The notes under the pieces: generated by a model | Databases searched by the model: none | Told to the model about the DNA's origin: nothing | What the model saw: only the letters and a program-made list of their open reading frames with translations | Translations under genes and position numbers: made by a program | Shown: one piece after another, positions 57,659 to 64,000 of the stretch | Position numbering within the stretch: position 1 is the first letter of the stretch | How the letters are laid out: the number at the start of each line of letters is the position of its first letter | NCBI RefSeq assembly: GCF_010095445.2 | Contig: NZ_WFGV02000025.1 | Coordinates: 1 to 64,000 of the forward strand | From: Pseudomonas sp. TNT3 | GTDB taxonomy: Bacteria > Pseudomonadota > Gammaproteobacteria > Pseudomonadales > Pseudomonadaceae | Reading direction: 5' to 3' | Length of the DNA stretch: 64,000 nt

Positions 57659-57816
57659 GTGCCCTGTCCTATACGTACTGTTCCTTTTTGACGGCGTCTG
57701 TTGACGTCATGCTGCGTTGCCGCTCCTCGCCATAGCCAGCTATGACTCGTCGCGGCGCCTTGCTTGACGGCAACAGCCACTCGTCAAAAGAGGAACGTAC
57801 GTATAAAACAGGGCAC
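57659..57816. repeat. Long imperfect intergenic palindrome (158 bp) in the serA/D2HGDH gap
   Basis: The ends GTGCCCTGT-cc-TATACGTAC, then GTTCCT and TTTGACG, are matched by an inverted CGTCAAAAGAGGAACGTACG, then TATAAAACAGGGCAC. That is about 30 paired bases of 35. Inner arms and a core CATAGC-CA-GCTATG continue the fold to the centre. It is not a REP of the classes seen here. It lies in the divergent promoter region. Confidence 0.75.
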
Positions 57817-57975
57817 AGAATGCTGACCCGGACGGCAACAATGCCGTCACCGCAGAATGGCCGTTGGGCACTACCCTGCGGGGTCGGTATGCTAGCATAT
57901 GCACCCCGCTAAACACTCATTCCTGCGACGTGAAGCGTTCTCAGGATGACCATGAATTGTTCGAGAGTTCTGTCG

Positions 57976-59370
57976 ATGACCAATCCTGCCCTGATTGATG
58001 AGCTGAAGACCCTGGTTGAGCCTGGCAAGGTGCTGACCGATGCCGACTCCCTGAATGCTTACGGTAAGGATTGGACCAAGCATTTCGCCCCGGCCCCGAC
58101 TGCCATCGTGTTTCCCAAGACCACCGAACAGGTTCAGGCCATTGTCCGTTGGGCCAATGAGCGCAAGGTGGCGCTGGTACCGTCCGGTGGTCGTACCGGG
58201 CTTTCCGCTGCGGCAGTGGCCGCGAATGGCGAAGTGGTCGTGTCGTTCGACTATATGAACCAGATCCTCGACGTGAACCTGACCGACCGCACCGCGGTTT
58301 GCCAGCCAGGCGTGGTGACCGAACACCTGCAGAACGTTGCCGAAGAGAACGGCCTGTACTACCCGGTGGACTTCGCTTCGGCAGGTTCGAGCCAGATTGG
58401 CGGCAATATCGGCACCAATGCCGGCGGGATCAAGGTGATTCGCTACGGCATGACCCGCAACTGGGTGGCTGGCATGAAGGTCGTCACGGGCAAGGGCGAT
58501 CTGCTGGAGCTGAACCGCGACCTGATCAAGAACGCCACCGGTTACGACATGCGCCAGTTGTTTATTGGTGCTGAAGGCACGCTTGGTTTTGTGGTTGAAG
58601 CAACCATGCGCCTCGATCGGGCCCCGAAAAACCTCACTGCGATGGTTCTCGGCACGGCGGATTTCGACTCGATCATGCCGGTTCTGCACGCGTTTCAAGG
58701 CAAGCTCGACCTGACCGCGTTTGAATTCTTCTCCGACAAGGCACTGGCCAAGATCATGGCCCGCGGTGATGTACCGGCCCCGTTCGAAACCGATTGCCCG
58801 TTCTACGCGCTGCTGGAATTCGAAGCGACCACTGAAGAGGTGGCCAACCACGCCCTGGAAACCTTCGAGCATTGCGTTGAGCAGGGCTGGGTGCTGGACG
58901 GCGTGATGAGCCAGAGCGAAACCCAACTGCAGAACCTCTGGAAGCTGCGCGAATACATCTCCGAAACCATCTCCCACTGGACGCCGTACAAGAACGACAT
59001 TTCGGTCACCGTCTCGAAAGTCCCGGCGTTCCTCAAGGAAATCGACGCGATCGTCGGCGAACATTACCCGGACTTCGAAATCGTCTGGTTCGGCCACATC
59101 GGCGACGGCAATCTGCACCTGAACATCCTCAAACCGGAAAACCTGAGCAAGGACGAGTTCTTCGCCAAGTGTGCGACCGTGAACAAATGGGTGTTCGAAA
59201 CCGTCGAGAAGTACAACGGTTCGATTTCCGCCGAGCACGGCGTGGGCATGACCAAGCGGGATTACTTGACCTACAGCCGTTCTCCGGTCGAGATCGAGTA
59301 CATGAAAGCCGTCAAGGCAGTGTTCGATCCGAATGGCATCATGAACCCGGGCAAGATCTTTGCAGTTTGA
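57976..59370 (+). CDS. FAD-linked D-2-hydroxyglutarate dehydrogenase (GlcD/DLD family)
   Basis: 464 aa. The PCMH-type FAD domain holds PSGGRTGLSAAAVAANGEVV (about residues 67-86) and SSQIGGNIGTNAGGIKVIRY. The C-terminal cap has VWFGHIGDGNLHLNI (metal-site His) and ISAEHGVGMTKRDYL. The family oxidises D-2-hydroxyacids. Facing serA, the fit is D-2-hydroxyglutarate dehydrogenase, which recycles the by-product of SerA and pulls the reaction forward, as described for P. stutzeri. D-lactate or glycolate is the alternative. The start MTNPALIDELKTLVEPG at 57976 is preferred; ATGs at 57946 and 57952 are in frame. Confidence 0.9.
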   Translation: MTNPALIDELKTLVEPGKVLTDADSLNAYGKDWTKHFAPAPTAIVFPKTTEQVQAIVRWANERKVALVPSGGRTGLSAAAVAANGEVVVSFDYMNQILDVNLTDRTAVCQPGVVTEHLQNVAEENGLYYPVDFASAGSSQIGGNIGTNAGGIKVIRYGMTRNWVAGMKVVTGKGDLLELNRDLIKNATGYDMRQLFIGAEGTLGFVVEATMRLDRAPKNLTAMVLGTADFDSIMPVLHAFQGKLDLTAFEFFSDKALAKIMARGDVPAPFETDCPFYALLEFEATTEEVANHALETFEHCVEQGWVLDGVMSQSETQLQNLWKLREYISETISHWTPYKNDISVTVSKVPAFLKEIDAIVGEHYPDFEIVWFGHIGDGNLHLNILKPENLSKDEFFAKCATVNKWVFETVEKYNGSISAEHGVGMTKRDYLTYSRSPVEIEYMKAVKAVFDPNGIMNPGKIFAV

Positions 59371-59407
59371 CTTTCGAACTTAAGCGCTACGAATCAGGAG
59401 TCGGTCC

Positions 59408-60073
59408 ATGAGCTATCAGCACCAGTATCTCGACGGTACGCGTATTCACTTCCCGCTGGGCAAAGTCGTGTGCATCGGACGCAACTACGCCGAACATGCC
59501 AAGGAGCTGGACAACCCGGTTCCTACCGAGCCGCTGTTGTTCATCAAGCCGGGCAGTTGCGTGGTCCCGCTGGAAGGCGGTTTCAGCATTCCGACCGAGC
59601 GCGGTTCAGTGCATTACGAGGCGGAAATTGCTGTGTTGATCGGCAAGCCGTTGTCGACCAAGCCGAGTCGTGAAGAAGTGCTCGATGCGATCTCTGGCTT
59701 CGCCCCGGCCCTGGACCTGACCCTGCGTGACAAGCAGGCTGAACTGAAATCCAAAGGCCTGCCGTGGGAAATCGCCAAGTCGTTCGACGGCGCGGCGGTG
59801 ATTGCTCCATTCGTGTCCGGCAGCACCTTCGCTGACCTGACCGACATCGGCATTCGCCTGACCATCAACGGTGAAGTTCGCCAGGACGGCAACAGCAGCG
59901 CAATGCTTAACCCGATCGTGCCGATGATTCAGCACATGGCAGGCTGCTTCTCGCTGCAGGCCGGTGATGTGATCCTGACCGGGACGCCGGTGGGTGTGGG
60001 GCCGCTGAATGTTGGTGATGAACTGGTCATCGAATTGCCGGGCGCGAGCAGTTTCAGCACCAGCGTTCGCTAA
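59408..60073 (+). CDS. Fumarylacetoacetate hydrolase family protein
   Basis: 221 aa, single FAH domain. Landmarks are VVCIGRNYAEHAKELDNPVP (residues 19-38), LLFIKPGSCVVP, the metal-binding HYEAEIAVLIGK (two Glu) and LDLTLRDKQAELKSKGLPWE (Asp), and VILTGTPVGVGPLNVGDEL. The FAHD1-like group includes oxaloacetate decarboxylases and acylpyruvate hydrolases; the substrate is not fixed by sequence. CAGGAG lies 9 nt before the ATG, 37 bp after the flavoprotein gene, so the two may be cotranscribed. Confidence 0.93.
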   Translation: MSYQHQYLDGTRIHFPLGKVVCIGRNYAEHAKELDNPVPTEPLLFIKPGSCVVPLEGGFSIPTERGSVHYEAEIAVLIGKPLSTKPSREEVLDAISGFAPALDLTLRDKQAELKSKGLPWEIAKSFDGAAVIAPFVSGSTFADLTDIGIRLTINGEVRQDGNSSAMLNPIVPMIQHMAGCFSLQAGDVILTGTPVGVGPLNVGDELVIELPGASSFSTSVR

Positions 60074-60088
60074 CCACCGCAAGCCTCT

Positions 60089-60169
60089 GTAGGAGCTGCC
60101 GCAGGCTGCGATCTTTTGATCTGTTTTTTTCAAGATCAAAAGATCGCAGCCTGCGGCAGCTCCTACAGG
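60089..60169. repeat. REP doublet (GTAGGAGCTGCCGCAGGCTGCGATC class)
   Basis: A near-perfect inverted pair: GTAGGAGCTGCCGCAGGCTG, then CGATCTTTTGATC, against its complement ending GGCAGCTCCTACAGG. The loop is TGTTTTTTTCAA. Confidence 0.88.
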
Positions 60170-60202
60170 GGGCTCTCTCAAAATCCCTGGAATCATCCTT
60201 AG

Positions 60203-61135
60203 ATGCCCATCCAACCGCTGCCCACGCTGAAACCTGCCCGCCGCCCGCGCTTTTTCATGCGTTGGTACTCCTGGCTTTTGCTGGTCGCTGCGGTCGTCTA
60301 TGGCCTCGCCGTTGCCATGCACTGGGATGATCGGGGCGTGCTGTGGGTGATGGAGCGTTTCGAAACCCCGACCGAACGTCAGGAGAGTATCTGGCTGCCG
60401 GATTACCAGGCTGTGATCGACGCCAAGTTGCTGCCAGGCATGGAAAAGGACGAGGCATCCGATCTAGCCTACAACCCGCAAACCAAGACCCTGTTCTCGG
60501 TCATGGGCAAGAACCCCTTCCTGGTCGAACTGACGTTGCAGGGCGATGTGTTGCGCAAAATGCCGTTGGTGGGCTGGAGCAATCCAGAAGGCCTGACGGT
60601 GATGGATAATGGTCTGCTGGCTATTGTCGATGAGCGCGAGCACTTGCTGTCCATTGTCAAAGTCGATGCGCAAACCCGAGAATTGAACATTGCCGACTTC
60701 CCGAAGTACGACCTCGGCCCTTCCAAGGATCAGAACAAAGCCTTCGAAGCCATCGTCTGGGATGCGCGCAATCAGCAGATGCTGTTGGGTGAAGAACGTC
60801 CGCCGGCGTTGTTTACCTGGAAAAGCAACGACAACGGCCAAACCCTTGCTGGCGATAAACAGAAGCTCGACAGCGACGAACTGGACATCCGCAATCTGTC
60901 TGCGCTGGCCATCGATCCCCGCACCGGGCATACCCTGGTGCTGTCAGCCGATTCCCACTTGTTGCTGGAACTGGACGAGAAGGGTGAGCAGGTCAGTTTC
61001 ATGACGTTGCTGGGCGGCTTCAATGGTCTGAAGAAGACCATCCCGCGGGCTGAAGGCATGACCATGGATGAAGCGGGCAACCTGTATATGGTGAGCGAGC
61101 CCAACCTGTTTTATCGCTTCGAGAAGCAACGCTGA
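60203..61135 (+). CDS. SdiA-regulated domain protein (YjiK family), first of a tandem pair
   Basis: 310 aa. A single N-terminal membrane anchor (WYSWLLLVAAVVYGLAVAMH, residues 18-37) leads to a periplasmic beta-propeller of the SdiA-regulated/YjiK family. Repeats such as EASDLAYNPQTKTLFSVMGK, WSNPEGLTVMDNGLLAIVDE, LSALAIDPRTGHTLVLSADS and AEGMTMDEAGNLYMVSEPNL mark the blades. The function is unknown; the E. coli member was named for response to SdiA, a quorum-sensing regulator. The ribosome binding site is weak. It is followed 117 bp on by a paralogue. Confidence 0.9.
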   Translation: MPIQPLPTLKPARRPRFFMRWYSWLLLVAAVVYGLAVAMHWDDRGVLWVMERFETPTERQESIWLPDYQAVIDAKLLPGMEKDEASDLAYNPQTKTLFSVMGKNPFLVELTLQGDVLRKMPLVGWSNPEGLTVMDNGLLAIVDEREHLLSIVKVDAQTRELNIADFPKYDLGPSKDQNKAFEAIVWDARNQQMLLGEERPPALFTWKSNDNGQTLAGDKQKLDSDELDIRNLSALAIDPRTGHTLVLSADSHLLLELDEKGEQVSFMTLLGGFNGLKKTIPRAEGMTMDEAGNLYMVSEPNLFYRFEKQR

Positions 61136-61252
61136 TAACCGAGCGTGTAGGAATGCTTCTGTGTGGTTGTGGGACAGGGCAAGTGGCCATTAAGCTTCAG
61201 TTCAGACAGGCGTGGTATTTCATCCGCCTGTTTTGAATCCGAGCACACCAGA

Positions 61253-62170
61253 ATGCGTCGATTGGCCCGTCCCAAACCTCTAATCCTGATCTTCTCAGTC
61301 ATTGCGCTGATCGTCCTGGTCGCAATCGGCCAATACCTGCGTTTGTTCGAGCGCGGCTGGTTCAACCTGCACACACTTTGGCAGCCGGAGAGCGAGCTCT
61401 CCATCGGTCTGGATCGCTATCAGGTGACGGTCGAGGCGCGGGTCATCGATGGTCTGGACGACGATGTGTCGGCGCTCACCTTCGATCCCATCCGTAAAAG
61501 CCTGTTTACCGTCACCAACAAGAATTCCGAACTGATCGAGCTCTCGCTGGATGGCCAGATCATCCGGCGCATTGCGCTGGTCGGTTTTGGTGATCCGGAA
61601 GCGGTGGAATTCATCAGCGCCGACACCTATGTGATCACTGACGAATACGAGCAACGGTTGATCAAGATTCATCTGGAGCCCAGTACCACCTTCCTCGATG
61701 CGGCAGATGCCGAACAGATCACCCTCGGCGTCCACATGAGCGGCAACACGGGTTTCGAAGGGCTGGCTTACGATTCGGTGGGCAAACGACTGTTCGTCGC
61801 GAAGGAACGCAACCCGATGCTGATTTACGAAGTGCAGGGTTTTCCCCATTACGATCCAGAAAAGTCCTACGCAGTGCACGTGGTCAACAATCCGAAACGC
61901 GATGCGGGGATGTTTGTGCGAGACCTGTCGAGCCTGCAATACGACGAGCGCAGCGGTCACTTGCTGGCATTGTCCGACGAGTCGCGGCTGATTCTGGAGC
62001 TGGACGTGGACGGGCGACCGCTGAGCACCATGTCTCTGAACAAGGGGCGTCAGGGCCTGAAGAAGTCGGTGCCGCAGGCAGAAGGGATCGCCATGGATGA
62101 CGACGGCACGATGTACCTGGTGAGCGAGCCGAACCTGTTTTACGTGTTCAAGAAGCCGGTACAAAATTAG
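61253..62170 (+). CDS. SdiA-regulated domain protein (YjiK family), second of a tandem pair
   Basis: 305 aa, paralogue of the preceding gene. An N-terminal anchor (LILIFSVIALIVLVAIGQYL) is followed by a propeller with DVSALTFDPIRKSLFTVTNK, GDPEAVEFISADTYVITDEY, GFEGLAYDSVGKRLFVAKER and AEGIAMDDDGTMYLVSEPNL. The last blade ends FYVFKK where the first copy ends FYRFEK. Blade spacing is the same in both, so this is a plain tandem duplication with divergence. The ATG at 61253 has no strong ribosome binding site; the frame is open back to 61163, so the true start is uncertain. Confidence 0.88.
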   Translation: MRRLARPKPLILIFSVIALIVLVAIGQYLRLFERGWFNLHTLWQPESELSIGLDRYQVTVEARVIDGLDDDVSALTFDPIRKSLFTVTNKNSELIELSLDGQIIRRIALVGFGDPEAVEFISADTYVITDEYEQRLIKIHLEPSTTFLDAADAEQITLGVHMSGNTGFEGLAYDSVGKRLFVAKERNPMLIYEVQGFPHYDPEKSYAVHVVNNPKRDAGMFVRDLSSLQYDERSGHLLALSDESRLILELDVDGRPLSTMSLNKGRQGLKKSVPQAEGIAMDDDGTMYLVSEPNLFYVFKKPVQN

Positions 62171-62187
62171 TCAGCAACTGAAAAATA

Positions 62188-62280
62188 CTGTGGGAGCGGG
62201 CTTGCCCGCGATGGCGGCCTTTCATTCAGCATCAGTGTTGGATGTGACGGCCTCATCGCTGGCAAGCCAGCTCCCACAGG
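62188..62280. repeat. REP doublet (GTGGGAGCGGGCTTGCCCGCGATGG class, variant right arm)
   Basis: The left arm is CTGTGGGAGCGGGCTTGCCC, then GCGATGG. The right arm, read inverted, is CTGTGGGAGCTGGCTTGCCA, then GCGATG. The changes are compensatory within each stem. The spacer holds CATCAGTGTTGGATGTGAC. Confidence 0.85.
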
Positions 62281-62316
62281 TATTTAGTGCACTCACAAGG
62301 GTGGGGGCGATCTCAC

Positions 62317-62991
62317 TTACTGAGCGCGCAGGGTCTTCACACCTTCACTGGTCCCCAGCAACAACAGGTCCGCCGGGCGCGCCGCGAACAAGCCATTGGT
62401 GACCACGCCAACAATTGCATTGATCTGTTTTTCCAGTTCCACCGGATTGGTGATCTGCATGTTGAACACGTCGAGGATGATGTTGCCGTTGTCGGTCAGC
62501 ACGCCTTCACGGTAAACCGGGTCGCCGCCAAGCTTGACCAGCTCGCGAGCGACGTGGCTGCGGGCCATCGGGATCACTTCCACCGGCAGCGGAAACTCGC
62601 CGAGTACCGGCACCAGTTTGCTGGCGTCGGCGATGCAGATGAAGGTCTTGGCCACGGCCGCGACAATCTTCTCGCGGGTCAGCGCCGCGCCGCCACCCTT
62701 GATCAGGTTCAGGTGCTCGTCACTTTCATCGGCGCCGTCGACGTAGAACTCCAGGTCGCTGACCGTGTTCAGTTCATACACGGGAATACCGTGGCCTTTG
62801 AGGCGGGCGGCGGTGGCTTCGGAGCTGGCAACCGCGCCGTCGAACGCACCTTTATGTTTCGCCAGGGCGTCGATGAAGCAGTTCGCGGTGGAGCCGGTGC
62901 CGACCCCGACGATGCTTTTGTCGTCGAGTTTCGGGAGGATGAAGTCGACGGCGGCTTGAGCCACTGCCTGTTTGAGTTGATCCTGGGTCAT
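62317..62991 (-). CDS. rpiA: Ribose-5-phosphate isomerase A
   Basis: A 224-aa isomerase of ribose 5-phosphate and ribulose 5-phosphate in the pentose phosphate pathway. The phosphate loop VGVGTGSTANCFIDAL (residues 28-43) and the catalytic block VDGADESDEHLNLIKGGGAA are present, with D85, D88, K98 and E107 in the expected places. GGAG lies 7 nt upstream of the start. It is divergent from ilvA, with a REP pair between them. Confidence 0.96.
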   Translation of the reverse strand: MTQDQLKQAVAQAAVDFILPKLDDKSIVGVGTGSTANCFIDALAKHKGAFDGAVASSEATAARLKGHGIPVYELNTVSDLEFYVDGADESDEHLNLIKGGGAALTREKIVAAVAKTFICIADASKLVPVLGEFPLPVEVIPMARSHVARELVKLGGDPVYREGVLTDNGNIILDVFNMQITNPVELEKQINAIVGVVTNGLFAARPADLLLLGTSEGVKTLRAQ

Positions 62992-63111
62992 GCGGGCTCC
63001 GAGGTGCCGAAGAGGGGGAACGAAAGGCCGGTATTATAGGCTTTGGGGCCTGGAAGGTCATTGGCCGATTGGCCGACGGGGCTGATTGGCGGGCGGGGCA
63101 GATTGGCTTTT

Positions 63112-63231
63112 GTGGCGAGGGAGCTCGCTCCCGCTGGAGTGCGAAGCGCTCCCCGGCAATTCTTCAGGCATATCCCCCAAACAGGTTTTACGACTGCTTC
63201 GCAGCCGAACGGGAGCAAGCTCCCTCGCCAC
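63112..63231. repeat. REP doublet (GTGGCGAGGGAGCTCGCTCCCGCT class)
   Basis: GTGGCGAGGGAGCTCGCTCC faces GGAGCAAGCTCCCTCGCCAC, with inner GAGTGCGAAGCGCTC and GACTGCTTCGCAGCC hairpins. It occupies most of the divergent rpiA-ilvA gap. Confidence 0.87.
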
Positions 63232-63334
63232 AGGCAAAGTGTCGTGGCTAAAACCACCTGTTTAGTGTGGTCGCCCGCCCGAAAGCCGGGTTAGACTCCT
63301 TGGCCCTGCCCAACCCGCTCAGTGATGCTTTCCG

Positions 63335-64000
63335 ATGCTCGAACAGTACGTCAAAAAGATCCTCACCTCGCGCGTTTATGACGTTGCCGTAGAAACCCCA
63401 TTGCAGACTGCTCGCCAGCTCTCCGAGCGGCTGGGCAACAACATTTGGCTCAAGCGCGAAGACTTGCAGCCGGTGTTCTCGTTCAAGATTCGCGGCGCCT
63501 ACAACAAGCTGACCCAACTGAGCGACGAAGAACGCGCTCGTGGCGTGGTGACGGCTTCTGCGGGCAATCACGCTCAGGGACTGGCGCTTGCAGCCAAAGT
63601 GCTGGGCGTGAAAGCGACGATCGTCATGCCCAAGACCACCCCGGAAATCAAAGTGGAAGGCGTGCGCTCGCGAGGCGGCAAAGTGGTGCTGCACGGGGAT
63701 TCGTTCCCGGAAGCCCTGGCCTACTCGCTGAAACTGGTCGACGAAAAAGGCTACGTCTATATCCACCCCTATGACGATCCCCACACCATTGCCGGGCAGG
63801 GCACGGTGGCCATGGAAATCTTGCGCCAACACCCGGGGCGTCTGGACGCGATATTCGTTCCAGTGGGCGGTGGCGGGCTGATCGCCGGGATCGCGGCGTA
63901 CGTGAAGTACCTGCGACCTGAAATCAAAATCATCGGCGTGGAACCGGACGATTCCAACTGTCTGCAAGCGGCAATGGCAGCCGGTGAGCGTGTGGTTCTG
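63335..64000 (+). CDS. ilvA: Threonine ammonia-lyase, biosynthetic (partial, C-terminus off the window)
   Basis: The first 222 residues of a PLP-dependent threonine deaminase, the entry to isoleucine synthesis. The PLP lysine is K51 in PVFSFKIRGAYNKL, followed by TASAGNHAQGLALAA (the substrate/PLP loop) and PVGGGGLIAGIAAYVK (the phosphate-binding glycine loop). The N-terminus MLEQYVKKILTSRVYDVAVE is that of the long biosynthetic IlvA, which would continue into ACT-like regulatory domains outside the window. An ATG at 63325 is in a different frame. I see no strong ribosome binding site. Confidence 0.95.
   Translation, partial: MLEQYVKKILTSRVYDVAVETPLQTARQLSERLGNNIWLKREDLQPVFSFKIRGAYNKLTQLSDEERARGVVTASAGNHAQGLALAAKVLGVKATIVMPKTTPEIKVEGVRSRGGKVVLHGDSFPEALAYSLKLVDEKGYVYIHPYDDPHTIAGQGTVAMEILRQHPGRLDAIFVPVGGGGLIAGIAAYVKYLRPEIKIIGVEPDDSNCLQAAMAAGERVVL

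Noticed and set aside
1421..63231. CRISPR arrays from the many palindromic repeats
   Set aside because: The repeats are inverted REP doublets scattered one by one between genes, not direct repeats with regular unique spacers.

Overview
The window looks like the chromosome of a Pseudomonas of the P. fluorescens/P. putida type. The coding density and GC-rich third positions fit. So do the Pseudomonas-type 6S RNA, OprD porins, spu polyamine genes, a TIGR02448/DUF2388 secreted protein, lsfA-ssuEADCBF and about seventeen REP-like intergenic palindromes. Almost everything is core metabolism. I see no prophage, integrase, insertion sequence, CRISPR array, tRNA or rRNA gene.

Layout. (1) 1-7.9 kb: the start of an HlyD-type adaptor gene, an EVE-domain gene, a small membrane peptide, then the fau-ssrS(6S RNA)-zapA-zapB-like block on the minus strand. 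Divergent from it runs a tight plus-strand operon, UPF0149-pepP-ubiH-DUF4442-ubiI, serving proline-peptide turnover and ubiquinone synthesis. (2) 8-15.5 kb: an iron(III) ABC binding protein behind a Fur-box-like sequence, its double permease, and gcvT-gcvH-gcvP for glycine cleavage. (3) 15.7-24.8 kb: DUF2388, NfeD and SPFH proteins, an orphan GspE/PulE ATPase, an Lrp-type regulator with a divergent small protein, a CYTH-CHAD phosphatase, and argE and argA of arginine synthesis. (4) 24.8-35.2 kb: a sulfur-scavenging region with orphan tauA, two OprD-type porins, peroxiredoxin lsfA and the ssuEADCBF sulfonate operon. (5) 35.3-46.7 kb: polyamine use, with a TetR regulator, spuI, a wrecked spuA, and spuBCDEFGH (two gamma-glutamyl-polyamine synthetases, an aminotransferase and a spermidine/putrescine ABC importer with two binding proteins). 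(6) 46.7-64 kb: an HD protein, a GlxA-type regulator, an HacB-type acylase, small hypothetical proteins, a 2OG-Fe(II) oxygenase, DUF523, a shortened amino-acid binding protein, DUF4399, serA facing a D-2-hydroxyglutarate dehydrogenase, an FAH-family protein, two tandem SdiA-regulated (YjiK) paralogues, rpiA and the start of ilvA.

From memory of P. aeruginosa PAO1, region 1-24.8 kb resembles the PA5232-PA5204 stretch and 35-64 kb resembles PA0296-PA0331, with the sulfur block between them. That is a recollection, not a search.

Points most worth a second look: the decayed gamma-glutamyl-GABA hydrolase gene at the head of the spu operon; two 137-158 bp intergenic palindromes of similar architecture, one in the serA leader; AAYAAYAA motifs at the spuI and spuC starts that suggest Hfq/Crc control; the binding protein with most of lobe II missing; the porin/tauA block inside a sulfonate region; and an arginine-rich minimal ORF ahead of argA. 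I did not find convincing evidence of an entirely new multi-gene system.
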